A stretch of 64,000 nt of DNA from Fontibacillus panacisegetis (lineage in GTDB: Bacteria > Bacillota > Bacilli > Paenibacillales > Paenibacillaceae): the NCBI RefSeq assembly GCF_900102215.1, contig NZ_FNBG01000013.1, positions 62,001 through 126,000 of the forward strand, in the 5' to 3' direction. Every line of letters starts with the position of its first letter. The first letter of the stretch is position 1. The translations under genes were made by a program, and so were the position numbers. This document shows, one piece after another, positions 1 through 7,072 of this stretch. The notes beneath the pieces were generated by a model, which was not told the DNA's origin, ran no database searches, and saw nothing but the letters and a program-made list of their open reading frames with translations.

Positions 1-1211
1 CCAGCCGGATAACCAAGAAGGAGCTCCTTCTCTTTCCCGGCTACGCATTCACCACTCTTAATTTTGGAAAAGAGCTCCGCTCCATCCGATATATCACCAA
101 ACAAAACAGCTCCAACCAACCTGTCGTCCTGCAAAACAATCTTCTTGTATGTTCCTTCGATATCGTCCTGGATACGCAGGGACCGCGTTTGCGGCGATTC
201 ATTGAAATAACCCGCAGAAAATACATCTACGCCGGACACCTTCAGCTTCGTAGAAGTCACCGAACCTTCATAGCCAGGAGCATCCAGACCTGCTAGGCGT
301 TTTGCTAGAACATTGCCTTGCTCATATAACGGAGCCACCAGCCCGTAGGCAATTCCCCGATGCTCGGCACATTCACCAACTGCATAAATTTCTGGAATAC
401 TCGTCTCCAGGTAATCATTTACTATAATGCCGCGTCCAACCTCGATTCCCGAGGATTTGGCAAGCTCGATGTTAGGCTTAATTCCCACCGCCATAACAAT
501 CAAGTCTGCTGAGAGCTCAGTCCCATCGGCAAATTGAAGTCCTTCTGCACGACGTCCCCCGACTATGCCGGAAGTCTGCTTCTGCATTAGGAACTTCATG
601 CCTTGGGCCTCAAGCTCCTTTTGGAGCAGCTTGGCTGCCGGCTCATCCAATTGGCGTTCCATTAAATAGGAATTGATGTGAATGACTGAAACATCCATTC
701 CGAGATGAAGCAATCCTCTTGCTGCTTCCAATCCCAAGAGCCCCCCACCGATTACAGCCGCCTTGCTATATTTTTTCGATGCTTCCATCATCAAATTGCA
801 ATCATGGATATCCCGAAATCCGATAACACCTTCTTTATTAGCACCTGGTAGTGGAAGCATAAATGGATTCGAGCCAGTAGCCAGAATCAAGGCATCATAC
901 GGAGCACGCACACCAGATTCAGACATCACATATCGATTCGTTGTATCGATAACTGTAACCGCATCACCAGTATGCAAATGAATATGATTCTCTGTGTACC
1001 AATCCCAATCGTTGATGACGATTTCCTGCATATCTGCTCCACCTGCCAGCACAGAAGACAACATAATCCGGTTATAATTCGGATACGGCTCAGCCCCGAA
1101 TATCGTGATTTCATAAGTGTCAGGAGCCAGCTTCAACACATGCTCAATTGTACGAACACCAGCCATTCCATTGCCGACCATCACTAGTTTTTTCTTTTCT
1201 CTCATATTCAT
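1..1211 (-). CDS. nirB: Nitrite reductase [NAD(P)H] large subunit, N-terminal part
   Basis: FAD/NAD-binding half of an assimilatory NirB/NasD-type nitrite reductase, the cytoplasmic enzyme that reduces nitrite to ammonium. The visible ~403 residues hold an N-terminal FAD-binding Rossmann motif (GNGMAG), a central NADH-binding motif (GGGLLGLEAARG) and the ATGSNPF-type pyridine-nucleotide oxidoreductase signature. The sulfite/nitrite reductase and [2Fe-2S] parts lie beyond the window start, so the gene is partial here. ATG at 1211 is chosen over ATG 1205 because GGAGGAGAG precedes it. The ~190-nt leader and promoter carry GlnR boxes and an ANTAR-type switch, listed separately. A stand-alone NAD(P)H nitrite/rubredoxin reductase is the main alternative. 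Confidence 0.85.
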   Translation of the reverse strand, partial: MNMREKKKLVMVGNGMAGVRTIEHVLKLAPDTYEITIFGAEPYPNYNRIMLSSVLAGGADMQEIVINDWDWYTENHIHLHTGDAVTVIDTTNRYVMSESGVRAPYDALILATGSNPFMLPLPGANKEGVIGFRDIHDCNLMMEASKKYSKAAVIGGGLLGLEAARGLLHLGMDVSVIHINSYLMERQLDEPAAKLLQKELEAQGMKFLMQKQTSGIVGGRRAEGLQFADGTELSADLIVMAVGIKPNIELAKSSGIEVGRGIIVNDYLETSIPEIYAVGECAEHRGIAYGLVAPLYEQGNVLAKRLAGLDAPGYEGSVTSTKLKVSGVDVFSAGYFNESPQTRSLRIQDDIEGTYKKIVLQDDRLVGAVLFGDISDGAELFSKIKSGECVAGKEKELLLGYPA

Positions 1212-1261
1212 CTTCTCTCCTCCCGACTGGAATTGAACTTTGAACTGCCTTATTAAAATCA

Positions 1262-1376
1262 GAAAAAGCCTACCTTCACCTCGGAATACACACATGCACC
1301 TTGAAATACATGTAGTTCCTTATACAGGCGAAGACAGGCTCCATTGCCGCTTCTGGCGAACACCCCATTGTGTTCG
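1262..1376 (-). promoter_or_regulatory. ANTAR-type two-hairpin antitermination leader of nirB
   Basis: On the minus strand the leader first forms P1 (stem 1357-1363/1370-1376, CGAACAC with GTGTTCG, hexaloop AATGGG). Three nucleotides later comes P2 (1330-1353, GAAG/CTTC and GGC/GCC, hexaloop AATGGA). Both loops have A at position 1 and G at position 4, the pattern recognised by ANTAR domains. A 15-bp terminator stem with three G-U pairs (5' arm 1326-1340, 3' arm 1267-1281), followed by five U, overlaps the 3' side of P2. P2 and the terminator are therefore mutually exclusive. An ANTAR-domain gene starts at 1690. Structures were paired by hand. Confidence 0.8.
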
Positions 1377-1409
1377 GTTTGAGCTATTAAATTGGTTGTG
1401 ATGAGACTT

Positions 1410-1438
1410 ACTATAAATAAGGATTTTAATTATGTCAA
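1410..1438 (-). promoter_or_regulatory. Sigma-A promoter of nirB
   Basis: On the minus strand TTGACA (1433-1438) is followed by a 17-nt spacer and TATAGT (1410-1415), a near-consensus vegetative promoter. The start point would be near 1403, giving a leader of about 190 nt. The -35 hexamer overlaps the first GlnR/TnrA box. Confidence 0.7.
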
Positions 1439-1449
1439 TATTTATAACA
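1433..1449. promoter_or_regulatory. GlnR/TnrA box 1
   Basis: TGTCAATATTTATAACA fits the GlnR/TnrA consensus TGTNA-N7-TNACA exactly. It overlaps the -35 element of the nirB promoter, centred about 38 nt upstream of the inferred start. This position can suit repression, or activation from a close site. Nitrogen-source control of nitrite reduction is the expected meaning. Confidence 0.75.
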
Positions 1450-1473
1450 TAATTTTTATTTTATTAATTTTAA

Positions 1474-1490
1474 TGTAATATAATCTAACG
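1474..1490. promoter_or_regulatory. GlnR/TnrA box 2
   Basis: TGTAATATAATCTAACG matches TGTNA-N7-TNACA at all fixed positions but the last. Its centre is 41 bp (about four helical turns) from box 1, so two dimers could sit on the same DNA face. It could also serve the divergent ANTAR gene. Confidence 0.6.
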
Positions 1491-1689
1491 TAATTATGTA
1501 ATTTACAGACAAATCAATATATTTTTTGCATAAAATCATTGAAATTTCCGAAAGTATATTGATTTTTCAGAAAAACGGCGCGAAAATACATCTATAAAAT
1601 TAAAGTTTAAAATTTATATGTCAGGTTTTTTAACTAATTGATTGCATTCACATATCCAATGTTCGTATGATAGGAGGGTTAATCTCCCG

Positions 1690-2304
1690 ATGCGTTTTTT
1701 ACTGGTCGTTCGCGAATTCGCCTCCCCACTTGCTGAAGAGACATGTACAAAGAGATCAAATATTTCAACAGGTACCGCGGATCCGGAATACTTACTGAAG
1801 ACGAATGGCTATCAGGTATTTTCCTCAGATCTCGAAGCTGAAATCTATGGCTCAGTTAAAGAAGCTGACGCTGCTATTCTCCAATTACCGATTGCTGGCA
1901 TCAAAGTCTGGAGTGAGCTGCTGCATAAGCGGAAAGCACTTCCTCTCTTGTGGTGGTGCAGCCCAGAGGCAGCATCAGCCTCTCTGCAGGCCTGCGAGGA
2001 AGACGTGCCGATCGATGGTATTTTAACACCTACGATGACTGCACAGGAGCTGCACTGGAGTCTTCATTTTGGCGCGAAGCATTTCATCGAGAGGCAGCAA
2101 TGGCAAACAGAACGTGCCGGATTAGTATCCAGACTGGAAGAAAGAAAATGGATAGATCTGGCCAAGGGAATTCTGTGTGATGTCAATAGAATTTCCGAGG
2201 CGGAGGCTTACGATGTACTTCGTAAACGGGCTATGAACGAACGAAAACGGATTGTAGATATCGCAACAACCATCGTTAAAGCACATCAACAGTTAAGAAC
2301 ATAG
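1690..2304 (+). CDS. ANTAR-domain transcription antitermination regulator
   Basis: 204-residue protein. The first ~130 residues resemble a degenerate receiver fold. A short coiled linker leads into a C-terminal three-helix ANTAR domain at about 145-197 (WIDLAKGIL, EAEAYDVLRKRA). ANTAR domains bind paired RNA hexaloops and prevent termination; exactly such a leader precedes the divergent nirB gene, so nitrate/nitrite assimilation is the likely target. ATG 1690 is chosen over the upstream TTG 1642 because AGGAGGG lies at 1672-1678. That ribosome site can pair with CTCCC just before the start, a possible translational brake. The input signal is unknown: I see no nitrate-binding NIT domain. It probably forms an operon with the next gene (22-nt gap). 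Confidence 0.8.
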   Translation: MRFLLVVREFASPLAEETCTKRSNISTGTADPEYLLKTNGYQVFSSDLEAEIYGSVKEADAAILQLPIAGIKVWSELLHKRKALPLLWWCSPEAASASLQACEEDVPIDGILTPTMTAQELHWSLHFGAKHFIERQQWQTERAGLVSRLEERKWIDLAKGILCDVNRISEAEAYDVLRKRAMNERKRIVDIATTIVKAHQQLRT

Positions 2305-2326
2305 TCAGTAAAAGGAGGACCGCTGA

Positions 2327-3391
2327 ATGAACATGATCGATATCTTGAAGGAAGTGGGACGTGGAAAAAGAGGAGCTCGTGATCTCACCTATGAAGAAGC
2401 ATGTTATGCGGCAGAACAAATCCTGACCCAAAAAGCCTCGCCAGCACAAATCGGTGCTTTCTTCCTCGCAGAACGAATTAAGATGGAGAATGTGGATGAG
2501 CTTTACGCCTTCATAATGATATGTCGCAAATACGCCCAGCGTTCACAGGTTCAAGCAGGGATTGATTGCGCCGGCCCTTACGATGGCAGAGCTACTTCCT
2601 TTATGGCTACCTTCGCTACATCCTTTGTGCTAGCTTCCGCAGGACTTCCCGTAACCTTACATGGCACTGCCTCTCTCCCTCCAAAATGGGGCGTAACGGT
2701 CTATGATCTTTTAAGTGAAAGAAGCAAAATACCGCCTACTCGCAGCCTCTCGCTTCACGCCGCTGAACTCACAAACGTCCTGTTTGTATCTGCTGAAGAA
2801 TGGTGTCCGCCACTTAAAGAGCTTCGCCCAATCCGGGAGGAATTAGGCTTGAGAACAACACTTAATACAATTGAGAAGCTTATAGATTACAGCTACTCTC
2901 CCTACCTTGTATACGGGGTTTACCATAATACCGTGTTCGATCGAATGTCACAGCTTATTATGCAGCTAGGTTATCGCAAAGCGCTCATTGTGCAAGGCCC
3001 TGAAGGCTCGGAGGATGTATACATTAATCGTCCAACCCGTACCTATGTCGTTGAAGGAGATAAGGCTGAACTGCAAATTATTGACCCTGAGCTGTATGGT
3101 CTTGATGCCACCCCTCCAGAGGTCCATTGGACCGCAGCTGAACAGCTAAGAACTGCAGAACAGGTGCTAACAGGTGAAGCGCACATTGCATTTATTCATC
3201 AAGTCATTCTAAACGGCGCTGTTCGCCTTCATATCGCTGAGAAAGTAGATTCCATCGAAGAAGGAATTTATACCTGTAAAGCTCTTTTGGAGGAAGGGGC
3301 TCCTTATGCAATATATCAAAAATGGCTTAGCGCCATGACTCACCATTCCCCTGAGCAAACTGTGGCGAACGGATCAAGCTATTCTGGATGA
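2327..3391 (+). CDS. TrpD2/YbiB-like anthranilate phosphoribosyltransferase-family protein
   Basis: 354 residues with an N-terminal helical domain (about 1-75) and the alpha/beta domain of the glycosyltransferase-3/TrpD family. The phosphoribosyl-binding glycine loop of true TrpD is replaced (GPYDGRATS, then HGTASLPPK instead of the HGNR motif). This points to the TrpD2/YbiB branch, whose known member binds nucleic acid rather than making tryptophan. AAAGGAGG precedes ATG 2327. It sits 22 nt behind the ANTAR gene and no other trp gene is near, so a role with the ANTAR/nitrite system is more likely than tryptophan synthesis. Its function is not established. Confidence 0.65.
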   Translation: MNMIDILKEVGRGKRGARDLTYEEACYAAEQILTQKASPAQIGAFFLAERIKMENVDELYAFIMICRKYAQRSQVQAGIDCAGPYDGRATSFMATFATSFVLASAGLPVTLHGTASLPPKWGVTVYDLLSERSKIPPTRSLSLHAAELTNVLFVSAEEWCPPLKELRPIREELGLRTTLNTIEKLIDYSYSPYLVYGVYHNTVFDRMSQLIMQLGYRKALIVQGPEGSEDVYINRPTRTYVVEGDKAELQIIDPELYGLDATPPEVHWTAAEQLRTAEQVLTGEAHIAFIHQVILNGAVRLHIAEKVDSIEEGIYTCKALLEEGAPYAIYQKWLSAMTHHSPEQTVANGSSYSG

Positions 3392-3404
3392 TAGCATAGA
3401 ATAA

Positions 3405-3440
3405 GGGACTCGATAGGATGAAAAATTCCCGTCGAGTCCC
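3405..3440. terminator. Terminator between convergent genes
   Basis: GGGACTCGA (3405-3413) pairs with TCGAGTCCC (3432-3440), a 9-bp stem with an 18-nt loop. It lies just after the TrpD2-like gene and before the minus-strand remnant. The flanking U-tract is weak. Confidence 0.6.
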
Positions 3441-3457
3441 CCACTTATTTTAATTAG

Positions 3458-3703
3458 TTATCTGCCGTAGTGACGAATTTTCCCTTCAGCCTGCAGCTTA
3501 TTGAGAACCTCAAATACTTGTCCATTCTGTAATACCGCAAAAGGTGGACAGTGAATCTGGTATAGATCAATTCGTTCGCGTTGCAGGCGTTTTAGACTAT
3601 CTTCACAATAATTGTGTATAGATTGTTCAGAGTATGTGTTCAGATTATGAACATCTCCGGCTCGGCAAAACTTGGTCGCTATATAAATTTCATCTTGAAC
3701 CAA
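3458..3703 (-). pseudogene. Aldo/keto reductase internal fragment
   Basis: 81 codons match only the middle of an aldo/keto reductase (DEIYIATKF, DSLKRLQRERIDLYQIHCPP, LQAEGKIRHYG). The N-terminal catalytic Asp/Tyr region and the C-terminal half of the barrel are missing. The fragment begins exactly where the esterase gene ends, in another frame, overlapping it by 25 bp. A deletion probably joined an esterase gene to the inside of a reductase gene. No ribosome site precedes it. It is almost certainly not functional as a reductase. Confidence 0.75.
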
Positions 3704-4287
3704 GCAGCCGCCTCCGCAACCTCGCTAGAGGTAAGCTGATGACCGAACTGCTCCCAATGGACGCTTACCGATGCACCCGCTCCAGTCAGCAGGGACTCCA
3801 AATCCTCTGTTTCACTTGGCGGACACATCCGGTCATTGCTTCCTGCAGCGATAAACACAGGAACGTCCTTTAGATCAGGCAATTCTATTTCACGCCTTGG
3901 AACCATAGGATGATGCAGTATCGCTCCGCGTAAGGCATCCTTATAATGGAACAGCAGACTTCCGGCAATGTTCGCGCCATTGGAATAACCTACTGCGATG
4001 ATATTTTCACGGTTGAAGCCATATTGCTGCGACGTTTCATCCAGAAATCGATTTAATTCCCCGGTTCGGAAGATCAAATCCTCTTCATCAAACACACCTG
4101 CTGACAGTCTGCGAAAAAAACGAGGCATCCCATTCTCCAGCACATTTCCCCTTACACTTAAAACGGATGAGGTGGGAGATATTATTTCCGCCAAAGGCAG
4201 CAAGTCATCTTCATTCCCTCCTGTACCATGCAATAAAAGCAGTGTAGGTGCATCGAGGTTAGTCCCTTGCTTAAAAATATGCTTCAT
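3679..4287 (-). CDS. MhqD-like carboxylesterase (alpha/beta hydrolase)
   Basis: 202-residue cytoplasmic esterase of the carboxylesterase/phospholipase family: HGTGG oxyanion loop, nucleophile elbow GYSNG, Asp in GSNDRMCP and His in FGHQL. It resembles Bacillus MhqD (YodD), a member of the MhqR regulon that responds to quinones and catechol. It is the last gene of an operon with the nitroreductase (12-nt gap) and the DoxX protein. AAGGAGG precedes the ATG. The last few residues (WFKMKFI) may have been created by the deletion that fused it to the reductase remnant, but the catalytic core is complete. Confidence 0.8.
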   Translation of the reverse strand: MKHIFKQGTNLDAPTLLLLHGTGGNEDDLLPLAEIISPTSSVLSVRGNVLENGMPRFFRRLSAGVFDEEDLIFRTGELNRFLDETSQQYGFNRENIIAVGYSNGANIAGSLLFHYKDALRGAILHHPMVPRREIELPDLKDVPVFIAAGSNDRMCPPSETEDLESLLTGAGASVSVHWEQFGHQLTSSEVAEAAAWFKMKFI

Positions 4288-4299
4288 TCTATATCCTCC

Positions 4300-4920
4300 T
4301 TACAGGTAACTTACAAACTCCGATACAGGCTTGCGATAGCCGCGTGGACGCTGGCTTGACGTATCCTCTTTCCCAATCGAAATCAGCATGGCAGGGATAG
4401 TTGATTCCGGAATGGATAATGCTTCACGAAGTGCTTCCGGGTCAAAGCCGATCATCGGGCACGTATCCCAGCCTTGATCTTTCGCAATGAGCATCAGTTG
4501 CATAGCAGACAGACTTGCGTTTCTGATCGCTTCATCACGCTTGAAGACATCTCCCCCTGTTTCATAAAAAGAGACCACCGACTCTACTTCTCTATCAAAT
4601 TCCTGCTTATTGATCACGCCGAGATTAAGCAGGCCTTCATTTATTTTGTCCACATCTTTATAAGCATCCATACGTCCTAATACAACAATAACAGCCGAAG
4701 AGGTCAAGATTTTATACTGCTTGTTGGCAGCCTCATATACTTTTTGTTTGAGCTCCGGGTCCCGAATCACCATATAATGAGCATGCTGCAGGTTGAACGC
4801 CGAGGGTGCAAACTTCACCAGCTGAAAAATTTGATCCAGATCCTGATCCGTGATCTCTACACCTGTCATAAATTTATTCGCCGATCTCCGTGATTTGATT
4901 AAAGAAGTAAAATCGTTCAT
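4300..4920 (-). CDS. MhqN-like FMN nitroreductase family protein
   Basis: 206-residue nitroreductase-fold oxidoreductase: the SRRSANKF N-terminal FMN contact, the APSAFNLQHAHY motif and the C-terminal IGKED/GYRKP strand are present. The family uses FMN and NAD(P)H to reduce quinones or nitro compounds in the cytoplasm. The closest known analogue by neighbourhood is Bacillus MhqN (YdfN), co-regulated with MhqP (DoxX) and MhqD by MhqR. All three partners are here in one minus-strand operon with small gaps, so quinone detoxification is the best inference. The true substrate cannot be read from sequence. Confidence 0.8.
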   Translation of the reverse strand: MNDFTSLIKSRRSANKFMTGVEITDQDLDQIFQLVKFAPSAFNLQHAHYMVIRDPELKQKVYEAANKQYKILTSSAVIVVLGRMDAYKDVDKINEGLLNLGVINKQEFDREVESVVSFYETGGDVFKRDEAIRNASLSAMQLMLIAKDQGWDTCPMIGFDPEALREALSIPESTIPAMLISIGKEDTSSQRPRGYRKPVSEFVSYL

Positions 4921-4958
4921 ATTATTAGCTCCTATTCACACAAAATATTTTTTCATCA

Positions 4959-5360
4959 TTAAAATAACAAAGCATCCAAAGAATATGCTCCCGCACCGGA
5001 TATAGCAATGCTTACCGCTGCTGCGATAATCAACAAGTTAAACTCATATCCGTTTGCCGTAGACCAATAGCCATTTTTACCATGTACAGTAGCAATTGCT
5101 ATGATCATCGTAATCACTATAAGCCCAGCTCCAACAGGAGTCAACAAGCCTGAAGCGAACAAAACTCCGCCTACTAACTCTGACAATCCGGCCATAACCG
5201 CCATAGCAACTCCCGGCTTCATACCGATCGATTCGAACCATCCGCCAGTTCCTTTCACACCGTACCCACCAAACCAACCAAACAGCTTCTGAGCTCCATG
5301 TCCTACAAACGATAAACCAACCACCAAACGTATAATCAACAAACTTAATGCTATAGTCAT
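4959..5360 (-). CDS. DoxX-family membrane protein (MhqP-like)
   Basis: 133 residues with about four transmembrane segments. It starts with the DoxX signature (RLVVGLSFVGHGAQKLFGWFGG) and continues with the glycine-rich GLSELVGGVLFASGLLTP segment. Family members act in the membrane with thiol or quinone stress responses (MhqP/CatD in Bacillus). It is the first gene of the doxX-nitroreductase-esterase operon: AAAGGAGC precedes ATG 5360 and an MhqR-like operator lies 37 bp upstream. Confidence 0.8.
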   Translation of the reverse strand: MTIALSLLIIRLVVGLSFVGHGAQKLFGWFGGYGVKGTGGWFESIGMKPGVAMAVMAGLSELVGGVLFASGLLTPVGAGLIVITMIIAIATVHGKNGYWSTANGYEFNLLIIAAAVSIAISGAGAYSLDALLF

Positions 5361-5396
5361 TATGAATTGCTCCTTTTTATAAATTTTTATATTAAG

Positions 5397-5414
5397 AATC
5401 TTAAAATTGAGATA
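5397..5414. promoter_or_regulatory. MhqR-like operator upstream of the DoxX operon
   Basis: AATCTTAAAATTGAGATA agrees at 15 of 18 positions with the perfect palindrome upstream of the marR gene (5952-5969). It also keeps the ATCT...AGAT frame of the Bacillus MhqR site. A shorter overlapping repeat TTAAGA-A-TCTTAA (5392-5404) lies at the same place. Confidence 0.65.
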
Positions 5415-5461
5415 CTTGACCGAAAGAAAAGCGGCTCTTTTTCATTCCGCAATTCTGTTAT

Positions 5462-5905
5462 CTATTTATAGCCTGCTTGAGCATATTTCCCCATCTTCTT
5501 TAAAAGCCGAGCCGCTACTCGCTTCTCTTCCTCATCCAGACCACCAAGTGCCGCATCGATCACTTCCGCATGTTTCGGGAAAATTTCCTCGAAAAACTGC
5601 TTCCCCTGATCCGTAATCTCTGCATAGATTAACCGGCGATCTTCGGTACAATCTCTGCGACGAACGTAAAGCTTCTTCTCAAGCTTGTCAAGCACATAGG
5701 TGATATTACCACTGCTCATAAGTACTTTGCCGCAAATCTGCTGAATCGGTTGAGGGCCTTTATGATACAAAAGATCGAGCACTCCAAATTCGGTTCTTGT
5801 CAAATCATGTGACTTAATATTGCGATCCGAATAAGCATTGACCCATTGACTAGCACGCGATAACGCGACAAACAGATCCAACGATTCTTCCTTGCCATGC
5901 TCCAT
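5462..5905 (-). CDS. MarR-family repressor, MhqR-like
   Basis: 147-residue winged-helix regulator: LTRTEFGVLDLLYHKG (helices 1-2), QPIQQICGKVLMSSGNITYVLDKLEKKLYVRR (recognition helix and wing), CTEDRRLIYAEIT and a C-terminal dimer helix. The size and CGKVLMSSGNITYVLDKLE core fit MhqR of Bacillus, which represses quinone-resistance genes. ATG 5905 is chosen over the in-frame TTG 5923 for its GGAAGGTG spacing. A perfect 18-bp palindrome upstream suggests autoregulation, and a near copy stands before the adjacent operon. Several Cys/Arg residues are present, but no thiol-switch claim can be made. Confidence 0.8.
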   Translation of the reverse strand: MEHGKEESLDLFVALSRASQWVNAYSDRNIKSHDLTRTEFGVLDLLYHKGPQPIQQICGKVLMSSGNITYVLDKLEKKLYVRRRDCTEDRRLIYAEITDQGKQFFEEIFPKHAEVIDAALGGLDEEEKRVAARLLKKMGKYAQAGYK

Positions 5906-5951
5906 CTCTGCACCTTCCTTCAATTAAAAATCAAATTGCCTCATTTCAATT

Positions 5952-5969
5952 TATCTTAATATTAAGATA
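5952..5969. promoter_or_regulatory. Perfect MhqR-like palindrome upstream of marR
   Basis: TATCTTAATATTAAGATA is a perfect 18-bp palindrome 46 bp upstream of the marR start. A half-copy TTTCGAGATA follows at about 5974-5983. It is the likely autoregulatory operator. Confidence 0.7.
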
Positions 5970-6063
5970 CTTTGTTTCGAGATAGTTGTCAAGCACTTTA
6001 TAGTAAAGCCTGCCTCATCAGAGAATAAGCTCCAATTAAACAGGCTGTTATATTCACTACATA

Positions 6064-6816
6064 TTATTTAGCTGTGAATCCACCATCAATCGGAAGCTCA
6101 ATACCTGTAATGAAAGAAGATTCATCTGATGCTAGGAACAATACCCCTGCCGCAATATCTTGAGCTTCACCCAAGCGAGGAAGCGGGGTTACAGAATCGA
6201 ACCAGGCTTTCATTTTGTCGTCTTTCATCAAATCATCTGTCATCGGAGTTCTGATGATCCCTGGATGTACGGAATTCGCACGGATATTATGCTTCGCAAA
6301 ATCAACGGCTGTAGCCTTAGTCAACATACGAACTGCGCCTTTACTTGCAGTATATGGACCCGAACCGTTCGCTCCCGTTAAGCCAGCTATCGAGGAGATG
6401 TTAACGATAGAACCTCCTCCGTTCTCAATCATATGAGGAACTACGTATTTCTGTCCGAAGAATACACTCTTTACGTTGATGTCCATTACCTTATCCCATT
6501 GCTCAGTGCTTGTTTCTAACAAAGGTGTAGGGCTGGACACACCCGCATTGTTAACGAGAATATCGATCTTACCGTATTTTTCAATCGCTGTGTCGACAAC
6601 ACGCTTCCAGTCTTCTTCCGAAGTAACGTTTTGAACTACGCCAATCGCATCTCCGCCGTTATTTATAATTTCTTGTGCAGTTTGCTTAATCTTTTCTTCT
6701 TGGATATCCGTAATAACAAGTTTCGCTCCTTCCTTCACAAAAAGAAGAGCATCTTCTTTCCCCATACCACCTGCTGCACCAGTAATAATAGCTACTTTAT
6801 TGTCTAATCTTCCCAC
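6064..6816 (-). CDS. SDR-family oxidoreductase (glucose 1-dehydrogenase-like)
   Basis: 250-residue classical short-chain dehydrogenase: Rossmann loop TGAAGGMGKE, NNAG motif, catalytic Ser (NISSIAG) and YTASK, and the C-terminal ITGIELPIDGGFTAK ending typical of glucose 1-dehydrogenase/cyclopentanol dehydrogenase annotations. It is a soluble NAD(P)-dependent enzyme whose substrate is unknown. It lies alone, downstream of the MarR promoter region and divergent from the next SDR gene. CAGGAGGATG precedes the start. Confidence 0.85.
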   Translation of the reverse strand: MGRLDNKVAIITGAAGGMGKEDALLFVKEGAKLVITDIQEEKIKQTAQEIINNGGDAIGVVQNVTSEEDWKRVVDTAIEKYGKIDILVNNAGVSSPTPLLETSTEQWDKVMDINVKSVFFGQKYVVPHMIENGGGSIVNISSIAGLTGANGSGPYTASKGAVRMLTKATAVDFAKHNIRANSVHPGIIRTPMTDDLMKDDKMKAWFDSVTPLPRLGEAQDIAAGVLFLASDESSFITGIELPIDGGFTAK

Positions 6817-6921
6817 TTCTGTTCATCCTCCTGTTGTTAGCGATCTGAGGGGCTTCATCTTAGAGCCGAACCAGAGCATTTTCAGACTCTTAAAAAAATA
6901 CTGAATTTTAATAAACAAATG

Positions 6922-6942
6922 TTTAAATAACTACTATTTAAA
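6922..6942. promoter_or_regulatory. Inverted repeat between divergent SDR genes
   Basis: TTTAAATA (6922-6929) and TATTTAAA (6935-6942) form an 8-bp inverted repeat with a 5-nt spacer in the shared 256-bp promoter region. It could be a repressor site. The region is AT-rich, so chance is not excluded. A TATAAT -10 candidate for the plus-strand SDR is at 7001-7006. Confidence 0.3.
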
Positions 6943-7072
6943 TATTACTGCAGTCATTTTACACAGTCAAATCTCATATGATTTGGTTCTTAAGGGTAGT
7001 TATAATATGATAGATGTAGAGTAAGTTGATAAAGTAACATAGTTCAAATTACGAATCTCAGGAGGTAATAAT

